Of a stretch of 64,000 nt of DNA, positions 8,757 through 16,657 are shown piece after piece. The stretch covers positions 62,001-126,000 of the forward strand of contig JBLXEV010000005.1 in NCBI GenBank assembly GCA_048262715.1, read 5' to 3'. A model generated the notes under the pieces. It was not told the origin of the DNA. It worked only from the letters and a program-made list of their open reading frames with translations, and ran no database searches. Positions within the stretch are counted from its first letter, which is position 1. Each line of letters starts with the position of its first letter. This DNA comes from Albirhodobacter sp048262715. GTDB taxonomy: Bacteria > Pseudomonadota > Alphaproteobacteria > Rhodobacterales > Rhodobacteraceae. The position numbers were made by a program, and so were the translations under genes.

Positions 8757-9989
8757 TCACGACGATGCCCAAGCAGGCAATTCCGTCGCAGGCAGAATCT
8801 GGCCCGTGCAGGCACCAAATCCGATACGATAGCCATCGCCCTTTGCCGCCCCTCTCAATGTCACCAAATCACCGTCTTGCAGGTAGGTGCGGGCCTCGCC
8901 CGTGTCGAGCGTCAGCGGATCTTGCCCGCCCCATGACAGCTCAAGAAGACTGCCACGGCTCTCCTTCTCTTCGCCCGAAATCGTTCCCGATCCGAGCAAA
9001 TCGCCAACCCGCATCGGACAGCCGGAGGTGGTGTGATGGCACAGCTGCTGGGCGGCGGAGTAATACATCTTTGCGTAATTCGTGCGCGAGATTATGGTCT
9101 CTCGCTTGCCCTCGGGCGCAAGGGCGACCTCCAAATCGATATCGTATAACATCGGGGAAGCCTCGCGCAGATAGGGCAGAAGCACGCGATCACGTGGGGG
9201 CGTCGATGTCCGAAACGGCTCCAGCGCGGCGCGGGTCACTATCCATGCACTGATTGTCGTCGCAGTGGCCTTGGCTTGGAACGGCCCCAGCGGTTGATAC
9301 TCCCACGCCTGAATATCGCGTGCAGACCAATCGTTTAGCAGCACATATCCGAAGATCATCTCATCCGCCTCGGCCACTGAAACCATGCCCGAGGAGGGTT
9401 GTCCGACAATCGCACCGAGCTCCAGTTCAAGATCAAAACGCGCAGAGGGCGCGAACTGCGGCAGCGCCTCATCCGGCCCCTTTACCTGCCCCCATGGCCG
9501 CGTGACGGGCGTGCCGGAAACGACGACCGAAGAGGCGCGGCCATTGTACCCAATCGGGATCGAGAGCCAATTCGGAGGCAGCGCATGGTCCGCGCCGCGA
9601 AACATTGTCCCAACGTTTACCGCGTGATGCTTGCCTGCGTAAAAATCGGTGTATTCAGCGACGATAAAGGGCATCAACATCCTTGCACCCGCCTGTGGCA
9701 CCAGATGCGGTTCAATCGCTGCGCGGTGCGCCGCATTCGTGAGCAACTCAGTCAGCCGTGCCCGCAGATCCGCCCAGATCGTAGGCCCCGCTGCCATCAC
9801 AGCATTCCACGAGGGTGCTATGAAGAGCGCCGGATCCAGCCCGTGATCTACTGCGGCCAGATCGAGGATCTGATCGCCAATCGCAACGCCCATACGAGCG
9901 CCATGGCCCGCCTCATACACGCCGTAAGGCAGGTTCTGTATCGGGAAATCAGTATCACCCTGCGCCGATGTCACCCAAGAGGCTTTCAT
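8757..9989 (-). CDS. fahA: Fumarylacetoacetase
   Basis: This enzyme catalyses the last step of homogentisate breakdown, cutting fumarylacetoacetate into fumarate and acetoacetate. The 410-residue length is normal for the family. It has the N-terminal fumarylacetoacetase domain (start FPIQNLPYGVY) and the catalytic FAH domain with DFYAGKHHA, LLNDWSARDIQAWEYQPLG and GTISGEEKESRGS; these contain the metal-binding acidic residues and the catalytic His. The start codon overlaps the hmgA stop (ATGA), so the two are translated from one message. The substrate comes from maleylacetoacetate through the maiA product encoded nearby. Regulation is likely through the MarR protein and operators at 11401-11444. 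Confidence 0.96.
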   Translation of the reverse strand: MKASWVTSAQGDTDFPIQNLPYGVYEAGHGARMGVAIGDQILDLAAVDHGLDPALFIAPSWNAVMAAGPTIWADLRARLTELLTNAAHRAAIEPHLVPQAGARMLMPFIVAEYTDFYAGKHHAVNVGTMFRGADHALPPNWLSIPIGYNGRASSVVVSGTPVTRPWGQVKGPDEALPQFAPSARFDLELELGAIVGQPSSGMVSVAEADEMIFGYVLLNDWSARDIQAWEYQPLGPFQAKATATTISAWIVTRAALEPFRTSTPPRDRVLLPYLREASPMLYDIDLEVALAPEGKRETIISRTNYAKMYYSAAQQLCHHTTSGCPMRVGDLLGSGTISGEEKESRGSLLELSWGGQDPLTLDTGEARTYLQDGDLVTLRGAAKGDGYRIGFGACTGQILPATELPAWASS

Positions 9990-11347
9990 GGTTTAAGGCC
10001 CGGTGTTCCGTCGAATTTCTTTTCGATACTATCCCAGCAATCGATATAATCGTCCTGCAGCGGGGCCTCCTTCGCGGCAAAGGCGGTAAGGTGCTGCGGG
10101 AAGCGGGTCTCGAACATGAACTGCATCGTTTCCGCGAGAAAATGCGGCACCATCGGCTCATTCGAGCCGTTCTCGAAGGCGTTCCGATCCGGCCCATGCG
10201 GCAGCATCATATTGTGGAGGCTGATCCCGCCCGGCACGAAACCTTGCGGCTTGGCATCGTAGATCCCGTAGATATTGCCCATCATCTCAGACATGATGTT
10301 CTTATGATACCACGGCGGGCGGAAGCTATGCTCCGCCACCATCCAACGCTCGCGGAAAAGCACAAAATCAATGTTCGCAGTGCCCTCTTGGCCAGATGGC
10401 GCGGTCAGAACGGTGAAGATCGACGGGTCGGGATGGTCAAACAGCAACGCGCCGACGGGTGAATAAGTCCGCAGATCGTATTTATAGGCGCAATAGTTGC
10501 CGTGCCATGCCACCACATCCAGCGGGCTATGGTCGATCCACGTCTCGTGAAATTGACCGCACCATTTGATCACGACACGGCTCTTGGCGTCGCGATCCTC
10601 AAAGGCGGCCACGGGGCATTTAAAATCACGCGGATTTGCCAAGCAATTCGCGCCAATCGGGCCACGGTTAGGCAAATCAAATTTCTGGCCATAATTCTCA
10701 CAGACAAACCCCCGCGCGGGCCCCTCCAGAACCTCGACGCGGTAGACCAAACCACGCGGCAGGATCGCGATTTCTTTGGGCTCGAGATCAATCGTCCCGA
10801 GCTCCGTCGCAAATCGCAACCGCCCCTCTTGCGGCACCACCAACAGCTCACTGTCAGCGGAATAGAAATACTCGTCTTTCATCGACTCGGTGACGAGATA
10901 GACATGGCTCGCCATGCCGGTTTGCGTGTTCACATCCCCCGCTGTGGTCATTGTGCGCATGCCGGTGATCCATGTCAGCGGCCCCGTCCCCACTTCGATG
11001 GGATCCCACCGATATTGCCCCAGCGAGATCACATCAGGATCCACCATCGGTGCAGTGATCCAATAGGGGACGTTAATCTTCGTAAATCGCCCCGTATGCT
11101 TCACCGAAGGACGGATCCGGTAGCACCATGTGCGCTCATTCTCGCCGCGCGGCGCCGTAAACGCCGTGCCCGAAAGCTGCTCTGCATAGAGACCATAGTT
11201 GCATTTTTGGGGGCTGTTTTGCCCCTGAGGCAGCGCATCTGGAAGGGCTTCGGTTTCAAAATCATTCCCAAAACCCGGCATATAGCCTGCATAAGCTCCC
11301 AATGACGGGGCACGGATCATGGTATCGGTTGGGGTATCCTCGGCCAT
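9986..11347 (-). CDS. hmgA: Homogentisate 1,2-dioxygenase
   Basis: This non-haem iron enzyme opens the ring of homogentisate to give maleylacetoacetate in tyrosine and phenylalanine breakdown. The product has 453 residues, and early residues read YMPGFGNDFETEA as in the family. The C-terminal cupin part contains the iron ligand region PPWYHKNIMSEMMGNIYG (His and Glu) and PGGISLHNMMLPHGPD (His). The frame is open to 11386, but a GAGGAGG site precedes the ATG at 11347, so I use that start. It is the first gene of the hmgA-fahA operon and is divergent from marR-maiA. One copy of the TTGCAGATGCAA operator lies 54 bp upstream. No hppD gene is in the window. Confidence 0.97.
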   Translation of the reverse strand: MAEDTPTDTMIRAPSLGAYAGYMPGFGNDFETEALPDALPQGQNSPQKCNYGLYAEQLSGTAFTAPRGENERTWCYRIRPSVKHTGRFTKINVPYWITAPMVDPDVISLGQYRWDPIEVGTGPLTWITGMRTMTTAGDVNTQTGMASHVYLVTESMKDEYFYSADSELLVVPQEGRLRFATELGTIDLEPKEIAILPRGLVYRVEVLEGPARGFVCENYGQKFDLPNRGPIGANCLANPRDFKCPVAAFEDRDAKSRVVIKWCGQFHETWIDHSPLDVVAWHGNYCAYKYDLRTYSPVGALLFDHPDPSIFTVLTAPSGQEGTANIDFVLFRERWMVAEHSFRPPWYHKNIMSEMMGNIYGIYDAKPQGFVPGGISLHNMMLPHGPDRNAFENGSNEPMVPHFLAETMQFMFETRFPQHLTAFAAKEAPLQDDYIDCWDSIEKKFDGTPGLKP

Positions 11348-11400
11348 AGAGCCCTCCTCTTCTTGCGGCCCATGACAGGGCAGCAACGCCTGTAATATTT

Positions 11401-11416
11401 CGTTGCAGATGCAACG
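11401..11416. promoter_or_regulatory. Operator copy 1 in the hmgA/marR divergent promoter
   Basis: CGTTGCAGATGCAACG is a perfect inverted repeat: 7-bp arms with a two-base centre. The core TTGCAGATGCAA recurs exactly 29 bp away at 11432-11443. It lies between two divergent operons, one of which starts with a MarR-family gene. MarR proteins bind such short palindromes, so self-regulation and control of hmgA are likely. Confidence 0.75.
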
Positions 11417-11430
11417 ATGTCAAGATAATT

Positions 11431-11444
11431 ATTGCAGATGCAAT
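11431..11444. promoter_or_regulatory. Operator copy 2 in the hmgA/marR divergent promoter
   Basis: ATTGCAGATGCAAT is a perfect inverted repeat: 6-bp arms around GA. It repeats the core of the copy at 11401 and lies 74 bp upstream of the marR start. Two identical palindromes in a 170-bp divergent promoter suggest one MarR dimer at each site. Confidence 0.75.
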
Positions 11445-11517
11445 GAAGGCGCAGGCAAGATCATGCGACATGCCGCCAGCGAAAATGCTCAGCCAGCGCA
11501 TCACGACAGGAGTTCAA

Positions 11518-11961
11518 ATGCCCGAAATTCAGCTTCCCACGTTTGACCTCATGGGCTTCACCCCTTACCGCCTCTCCGTCGCAGCGGCGGCGATTTCGGA
11601 AGAGCTCGCCGCGCATTACCGCGCGCGATTTGATATCTCGATCCCCGAGTGGCGGGTTTTGGTGCATCTGGCCCATGCGGGCGATGTCTCCGTGCGCGAT
11701 ATCGAGACGCGAGTCGCGATGGAGAAATCTAAAGTCAGCCGCGCCGCCACGCGACTAGAGGTCGAAGGATACATTACAAAAAAGGTCAATGCAGCGGATC
11801 GGCGGCTCTTGCAGCTGTCTCTGACGCCCAAGGGGCGCGCAATGATGGCTGAACTGCTTCCCCTTGCCATGGCGTTTCAAAAAGAAATTGAGACGCGTTT
11901 CGGGGCCGCGTTCGAGGGGCTCGAGGCGGCGCTCGACCAGATTCTGCGCGATCGGACATGA
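11518..11961 (+). CDS. MarR family transcriptional regulator of homogentisate genes
   Basis: The 147-residue product has the winged-helix fold of MarR proteins: the recognition helix region around VAMEKSKVSRAATRLE, then the wing with NAADRRLLQLSLTPKG. The start at ATG 11518 is supported by an ACAGGAG site; the open frame runs further up to 11443, but that part overlaps the operator. The stop overlaps the maiA start by four bases. Its place between hmgA-fahA and maiA, with two identical palindromes in the shared promoter, indicates a local repressor that responds to a homogentisate-pathway intermediate. The effector is inferred, not shown. Confidence 0.9.
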   Translation: MPEIQLPTFDLMGFTPYRLSVAAAAISEELAAHYRARFDISIPEWRVLVHLAHAGDVSVRDIETRVAMEKSKVSRAATRLEVEGYITKKVNAADRRLLQLSLTPKGRAMMAELLPLAMAFQKEIETRFGAAFEGLEAALDQILRDRT

Positions 11962-12578
11962 TAACGCTCTATGACTATTGGCGCTCATCCGCGAGCTACC
12001 GCGTGCGGATTGCGCTCGGGTTGGCGGGGCTGGGATGGACAAGTGTGCCTGTTGATCTGGTCAACGGCGGCCAAACCTCGCCAGACCATCTTGCGCGCAA
12101 CCCGCAAGGTTTGGTGCCTGTGATGGAGATTGATGGCGCCATGCTTACTCAATCGCTGGCCATTATCGAATATCTCGACGAAAGCCACGGCTTGGGCTTA
12201 CTGCCCGCCACACCGCTCGCACGCGCCCACACCCGTGCGATTGCCTATGCAATTGCGATGGATCTGCATCCGCTCTGTAATCCGCGTGTGGCGACTGTCG
12301 CGGTTGCCCATTCACACACCACCCTTACGATCAACGCGTGGATGCAGACGTTCATGGCCCCCGCCCTCTTGGCCGTCGAGCAGATGGTATCTGCGGATGG
12401 GCGCTATTGCTGCGGCGACACGGTCACGATGGCGGATCTCTGCCTCGTCCCGCAACTCTATAATGCGCGGCGATGGGAGGTCGATCTGGCCGCCCTGCCC
12501 CGCCTTTCGGCAATAGACGCCGCGCTTTGCAAAATCCCCGCGTTCATCGCCGCGCATCCCGAACGGGCACCGCGCTGA
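11958..12578 (+). CDS. maiA: Maleylacetoacetate isomerase (zeta-class glutathione transferase)
   Basis: This enzyme isomerises maleylacetoacetate to fumarylacetoacetate using glutathione, the step between HmgA and FahA. The 206-residue product has the zeta-class active-site motif SSASYRVRIAL (about residues 10-20) and the N-terminal thioredoxin-like region ending in QSLAIIEYLDE. The C-terminal helical domain includes VTMADLCLVPQLYNARR. It overlaps marR by four bases (ATGA) and would be expressed with it. With fahA and hmgA on the other side of the promoter, the lower homogentisate pathway is complete here. Its end lies 12 bp from the convergent ABC ATPase gene. Confidence 0.95.
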   Translation: MITLYDYWRSSASYRVRIALGLAGLGWTSVPVDLVNGGQTSPDHLARNPQGLVPVMEIDGAMLTQSLAIIEYLDESHGLGLLPATPLARAHTRAIAYAIAMDLHPLCNPRVATVAVAHSHTTLTINAWMQTFMAPALLAVEQMVSADGRYCCGDTVTMADLCLVPQLYNARRWEVDLAALPRLSAIDAALCKIPAFIAAHPERAPR

Positions 12579-12589
12579 GGCCCGCGCCC

Positions 12590-13351
12590 TCAAGCTACGG
12601 CGTGTTTTGCCCCGTCCACGATCATCATTGGACAGCCACGTGAACAACTTTCGACCCGCGCATCGATCCCGTAAAGCTGACCGATCAGCGTTGGCCCCAG
12701 CACCTCTAGCGTCGGCCCAACCGCGATCACCTCGCCTTTCGCCACCGCCGCGGTCGTCGTGCAGGCCCGCATAACCTGATTGAGATCATGCAGCGCCAAC
12801 AAAGCGACCGCCCCTGTCTCCGCCACATAGGCGCGCAGCACTTCGAGCACCTCGTATTGGCGGTAGAGATCAAGGGCAGAGGTCGGCTCGTCCATCAGCA
12901 AGACCTTCGGCTTGGTCACCAAGGTCTGTGCAATCGAAACCAGTTGCCGTTGACCGCCCGAAAGCTCTGGAAGTTGAAGCTCCGCGAGATCGGCAATCCG
13001 CAGCTTGGCAAGGACGCCGTCCACCGCCGCAAGCTCGGAGGGGGAGAGCCGCCAGCCTCCACGCCCTTGTTTGAGGGCCAGAATGACGGACTCGTAGACG
13101 CTGAGCGCCGCCGTCATTGAGGTATCTTGCGGCATATAGCGAAGGTCGTGGTGTTCGGCCCCCGTAAGACGGACCGTGCCCGCGCCCGCAATTTGGCCCG
13201 CTATCCGGCGGAACAATGTGGATTTTCCCGCCGCATTCGGCCCGACCAACGCCGTCAAAACGCCGCCCTGCACCACAGGTGTGCTGGCCGAGGCATAGAT
13301 CACTTTGCGCCCGTAGCGCGCCTCCAAACGGTCAAGTTGCAGCGTTACCAT
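12590..13351 (-). CDS. ABC transporter ATP-binding protein, iron/siderophore type
   Basis: The 253-residue ATPase powers uptake through the FecCD-type permease encoded upstream. It has Walker A GPNAAGKST (37-45), the Q loop in RYMPQDTS, signature LSGGQRQ, Walker B VLLMDEPTSALD and the switch His in ALHDLNQ. A long open frame continues upstream to 13777, but that is the permease gene read in another frame; homology begins at MVTLQLDRLEA. The ATG overlaps the permease stop (ATGGTAA). The C-terminus is Cys-containing (ESCSRGCP), which is a little unusual. It resembles FepC/FecE-type proteins; the exact ligand (ferric siderophore, haem or cobalamin) cannot be assigned. Confidence 0.9.
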   Translation of the reverse strand: MVTLQLDRLEARYGRKVIYASASTPVVQGGVLTALVGPNAAGKSTLFRRIAGQIAGAGTVRLTGAEHHDLRYMPQDTSMTAALSVYESVILALKQGRGGWRLSPSELAAVDGVLAKLRIADLAELQLPELSGGQRQLVSIAQTLVTKPKVLLMDEPTSALDLYRQYEVLEVLRAYVAETGAVALLALHDLNQVMRACTTTAAVAKGEVIAVGPTLEVLGPTLIGQLYGIDARVESCSRGCPMMIVDGAKHAVA

Positions 13352-14442
13352 GAGCGTCTCCCATGCGTGAAAATCAGCATTGCGAAGAATGGCACCCCCA
13401 CCAGCGCGGTGATAATCCCGATCGGCAGCACCGCACCGGGAAGGATCGCTTTCGAGAGCACCGAGGTTGCCGAGAGGATCAGCGCGCCCGAGAGGATCGA
13501 GCCGGGCAGGAAGAACCGTTGATCCTCCCCGAGCAGGAGCCGCGCGATATGCGGGCCGACGATCCCGATAAAGCCGATGGTGCCCACGAAGGAGACGGGG
13601 ACGGCGGCGAGCAGCGCCACCAGCACCAAGGTCTCCAGCCGCAAGCGGCGCACCGCAATCCCCATCGCGGCGGCGCGGGCCTCGCCAAGCCGGATCGCGG
13701 TGAGCGCCCAAGCGCGGCGCGCAAACAGGGGCGTGCAGACCGCGAGGATCACCGCCGTCACCGCAACCTTGCCCCAAGTCGCCTTTGTCAGACTGCCCAT
13801 CGTCCAGAACACCACGGCCGCGAGGGCTTGCTCGGACGCGAAATATTGCAGCAAGGCGAGCGCCGCGTTGAAGGTGAAGACCAGCGCGATCCCAAGCAAA
13901 ACGATGGTTTCCACCGTCACGCCGCGCATCGAGGACAGGGCAAAAATCAACAGCGCCGCCGCCATCGCCATCACGAAGGCGTTGATCGGCACCATCAGCG
14001 CCACTGCTGTCGGGAAAATCGCGACGCCGAGCACCATCGCCAGTGCCGCACCAAAGCTCGCCGCCGCTGAAAGCCCCAGCGTGAACGGCGAGGCGAGCGG
14101 GTTGGCAAGGATCGTTTGCATCTGCGCCCCCGCCAGCGACAGGCAGCCCCCCACCGTCACCGCGAGGAGCGCCATCGGCATCCGGATCTCCCAGATCACG
14201 GTGCGCATCTGCACGGTGGCATCGGATGGGTGCAGCACCGTCGCCACCACATCCGAGAGAGAATAACGCGCGGGGCCAAGCGAGACATCAATCGCGAGCG
14301 ACAGGATCAACAGCGCCAAGAGCCCGATCAACAACGCGATCCGGCGCGCGGTTAACGAGCGGTAGAGTGCGGCACCCGCAGGCGGGGTTGAGGCCACCGG
14401 GGAGGCGACGGAAGGATCGGCAAATTGGCTATGATCTGACAT
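13345..14442 (-). CDS. FecCD family ABC transporter permease
   Basis: The 365-residue inner-membrane permease has about ten hydrophobic segments. Typical FecCD blocks are present: GGCLSLAGAQMQTILANPLASPFTLG, split around the conserved GAQ and NPLA residues, and the cytoplasmic loop VSFVGTIGFIGIVGPHIARLL. The frame is open to 14523, into the binding-protein gene, but I place the start at ATG 14442, the first Met before homology. The ribosome binding site is weak. The N-terminal tail before the first helix (about 40 residues) is Ser/Ala/Pro-rich. Between this gene and the upstream binding-protein gene lies a hairpin with a T run (14471-14492) that could reduce read-through into the permease and ATPase genes. 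Confidence 0.92.
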   Translation of the reverse strand: MSDHSQFADPSVASPVASTPPAGAALYRSLTARRIALLIGLLALLILSLAIDVSLGPARYSLSDVVATVLHPSDATVQMRTVIWEIRMPMALLAVTVGGCLSLAGAQMQTILANPLASPFTLGLSAAASFGAALAMVLGVAIFPTAVALMVPINAFVMAMAAALLIFALSSMRGVTVETIVLLGIALVFTFNAALALLQYFASEQALAAVVFWTMGSLTKATWGKVAVTAVILAVCTPLFARRAWALTAIRLGEARAAAMGIAVRRLRLETLVLVALLAAVPVSFVGTIGFIGIVGPHIARLLLGEDQRFFLPGSILSGALILSATSVLSKAILPGAVLPIGIITALVGVPFFAMLIFTHGRRSW

Positions 14443-14470
14443 GGCTGGCTCGCTCGCGGGGGAAGGAAGG

Positions 14471-14492
14471 AAAAGGGGCGGTTTCCCGCCCC
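14471..14492 (-). terminator. Hairpin with T run between binding protein and permease (attenuator)
   Basis: On the minus strand the arms GGGGCGG and CCGCCCC (7 bp, 4-base loop) are followed by TTTTCC. It lies just after the binding-protein stop and before the permease start in the same operon. This arrangement is typical of partial terminators, or of message-end protection that keeps binding protein in excess over membrane components. Confidence 0.55.
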
Positions 14493-14504
14493 CAATTTGG
14501 CCGT

Positions 14505-15641
14505 TTAGTTCAGCGAGACCCAATATCCCGGGCGATAGTCAATCGGCAGGAAGCGGCTGTGCAGCTCTTTCATCGTGGCCTCGGGATCGAGATCTGCGAA
14601 GAGCTCGGGATGGATCCATTTCGCCAGTTGCTGCACCGCGACGAAGCTATAGGGATTGTTGTAGAACTGGTGCCAGATCGCGTGCACATCGCCCGTCTCG
14701 ACGGCCTTAACTCCGGTGAACGCAGGGCGCTCCATCAGCGCTGCGAGCTTTTGCTTCGCGGCCTCCATATCTGCCCCGGGCGCCACGCCGACCCAGTTCC
14801 CGCCCGGGACATAAGCCTCCCAGGAGCCGCCCGTGACCACGATCTTATCGGGGTTGGAGGCAATGATCTGCTCGCCATTCACCGTGCCGAATGTGCCCGG
14901 AATAAACGGCGTCGCCATATTGGTGCCGCCTGCGATCTCAACCATTTGGCCGAAATTCGCATTGCCGAAGGACATGCAGCAATCCTCGGTATACCCACCT
15001 GCGCGCTCGACAAAGACCAGCGGGCGCTTGAGATCGGACTGTTGCGCGATCACATCCGTAACTTTCGCCAGTTCCGCGCTAAAGAAGGCGTTGAATTCTG
15101 ATGCTTTTTCTTCTTTGCCATAGAGCTTACCGATAAGCTCCATGGATTTCGACGTATGCTCGAACGGGTTCTCGCGGAAATCGATATAGACGATCGGAAT
15201 GCCCACGGCCTTGAGCTTCTCCTCATAGCCTGCCTCATCCGTGGCGGCTTTGGCCTCTAAGTTCAGGATCATCACATCCGGCTTGAGCGAAATCGCTTGC
15301 TCAATGTCAAACGTGCCCTCTTTGAAGCCGCCGAATGTCGGCAGATCAGCAATCTGGGGGAATTTTGCGAGATAGGCGTTGTAGCTATCCGGATCCGCTT
15401 CTTGCAAATCATCACGCCAGCCCACGATCCGCGCAAACGGATCCTCGCGGTCGAGCACGGCGGTGAAGAAGGCCTGCCGCCCCTCGCCCAGAATGACCCG
15501 CTCCACAGGTGTCTCCACTTCGACTTCGCGGCCTACGATATCGGTGAGGGTGATCTTCTCTGCGAAGGCAGGTGCCGCTGTGAGAAGGCAAAGCGCGGTG
15601 GCGCAGATGCAGGACGGAAAACGGGAGGGAAGGGCGAACAT
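14505..15641 (-). CDS. ABC transporter substrate-binding protein, iron/siderophore type
   Basis: The product is a 378-residue periplasmic binding protein with a signal peptide (FALPSRFPSCICATALCLL and a cleavage site near AFA-EK). The mature part has the class III fold signs: TLTDIVGREVEVE near the start, the long linker helix region, and LKPDVMILNLEAK. A YTEDCCMSFGNANFG stretch contains adjacent cysteines. The start at ATG 15641 has a GCGAGGA site; upstream codons to 15698 belong to the promoter. It heads the three-gene importer operon. The promoter contains a 13-bp inverted repeat and a nested palindrome, suggesting control by a metal-responsive regulator. The ligand is unknown; iron chelate is the best guess from the permease and ATPase types. 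Confidence 0.85.
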   Translation of the reverse strand: MFALPSRFPSCICATALCLLTAAPAFAEKITLTDIVGREVEVETPVERVILGEGRQAFFTAVLDREDPFARIVGWRDDLQEADPDSYNAYLAKFPQIADLPTFGGFKEGTFDIEQAISLKPDVMILNLEAKAATDEAGYEEKLKAVGIPIVYIDFRENPFEHTSKSMELIGKLYGKEEKASEFNAFFSAELAKVTDVIAQQSDLKRPLVFVERAGGYTEDCCMSFGNANFGQMVEIAGGTNMATPFIPGTFGTVNGEQIIASNPDKIVVTGGSWEAYVPGGNWVGVAPGADMEAAKQKLAALMERPAFTGVKAVETGDVHAIWHQFYNNPYSFVAVQQLAKWIHPELFADLDPEATMKELHSRFLPIDYRPGYWVSLN

Positions 15642-15670
15642 GATATCCTCGCATGTGTAAACTTGCCCTG

Positions 15671-15734
15671 CCCTAAAATTCCGTAGTATTATTGTCAAGA
15701 TTTAAATCTGACTTGTTTACTCGGAATTTTAGGG
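15671..15734. promoter_or_regulatory. Long inverted repeat in the divergent importer/methyltransferase promoter
   Basis: CCCTAAAATTCCG at 15671-15683 and its exact complement CGGAATTTTAGGG at 15722-15734 are separated by 38 bp. A second perfect palindrome, AGATTTAAATCT, lies at 15698-15709 almost exactly in the middle. The set sits between the iron-type binding protein (minus) and the methyltransferase (plus). It could be a paired operator for one regulator serving both operons, with the central palindrome as another site. It does not match a Fur box that I can recognise. Confidence 0.6.
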
Positions 15735-15769
15735 TTAGCACACGCGCAGATAATTTTGGACGTGACCCG

Positions 15770-16534
15770 ATGCCCACAGATTCCGCCCTTCTGCCCAATC
15801 ACACCCTGCGCGACGAGATCCGCGACTACTGGTCCGAGCGCGCAGAAGGCTTCGACAACGATCCCGGTCACGCGATTGCCGATGGGCACGAACGGCAGGC
15901 GTGGCAGGCCCTTTTTGCGCGGCATCTCGGTGCGGCGCAGGGCCGCGCGCTTCTCGATCTCGCATCGGGCACCGGCGAGATATCCCTTCTGTGCCATGAT
16001 CTTGGGTTTCAGGTAACGGGGCTGGATTGGTCGGAACCGATGCTGGAGCGCGCCCGCACCAAAGCGTCGGCTCGTAGCGCCAAAATCAGCTTTCTTCAGG
16101 CAGATGCCGAGCGCACCATGCTCCCCACTGCCAGCGTGGATGTCATCGTCACGCGGCATTTGGTGTGGACGCTTGTCGATCCGCGCGCAGCCTTTGCAGA
16201 ATGGCGGCGCGTGCTGCGCCCTGATGGGCAGATCCTGATCGTCGACGGGGATTTTGTTACCCGCTCGTGGATCGGGCGCGGTCTTGCACGGTTGTTGCCA
16301 AAAGCGGAAGGGCCAATGGCCTCCCGCCATCGCCAGATCCTCTCGCAGGTGTTTTTCGCGCAGGGCGCGCGCGCGGCACAGGTCGCGGCCCTCCTCCAAG
16401 AGGCGGGCTTCCACGATATCCGCATCGATAAGCGCTTCCGCGCGATCCACAGCGCGCAGGCCCAAAAGCTTGGCCTGCTGAAATCCCTGCTGCGTCGTTC
16501 CGAACATCGTTACGCGATTAGCGCGCGGGCCTGA
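15770..16534 (+). CDS. Class I SAM-dependent methyltransferase
   Basis: The 254-residue cytoplasmic methyltransferase has motif I LLDLASGTGEIS (SAM-binding GxGxG-like), the acidic end of strand 2 in VTGLDWSEPML, and motif IV with DVIVTRHLVWTL. The fold is UbiE/Methyltransf_11-like. The substrate is unknown. The start at 15770 follows a modest GGACGTGA site; the open frame upstream overlaps the inverted-repeat promoter. It is divergent from the iron-type importer and followed by an Fsr-like exporter, so a role in modifying a metal-binding small molecule is possible, but that is inference from position only. Confidence 0.82.
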   Translation: MPTDSALLPNHTLRDEIRDYWSERAEGFDNDPGHAIADGHERQAWQALFARHLGAAQGRALLDLASGTGEISLLCHDLGFQVTGLDWSEPMLERARTKASARSAKISFLQADAERTMLPTASVDVIVTRHLVWTLVDPRAAFAEWRRVLRPDGQILIVDGDFVTRSWIGRGLARLLPKAEGPMASRHRQILSQVFFAQGARAAQVAALLQEAGFHDIRIDKRFRAIHSAQAQKLGLLKSLLRRSEHRYAISARA

Positions 16535-16657
16535 TCCAACGGCGGGGTGCATAGGTCTATCGCGGGCGGAAGTCTCGAGGCGTGATTGCCTTTTATGCGC
16601 CCGCAGGCCATTGTTCCGCCGATCCGCAATTTTCGGATCTGTCACAGTCGGACCATC

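Noticed and set aside
13352..13777. N-terminal extension of the ABC ATPase frame
   Set aside because: This part overlaps the FecCD permease in another frame and lacks ATPase homology; the real start is 13351.
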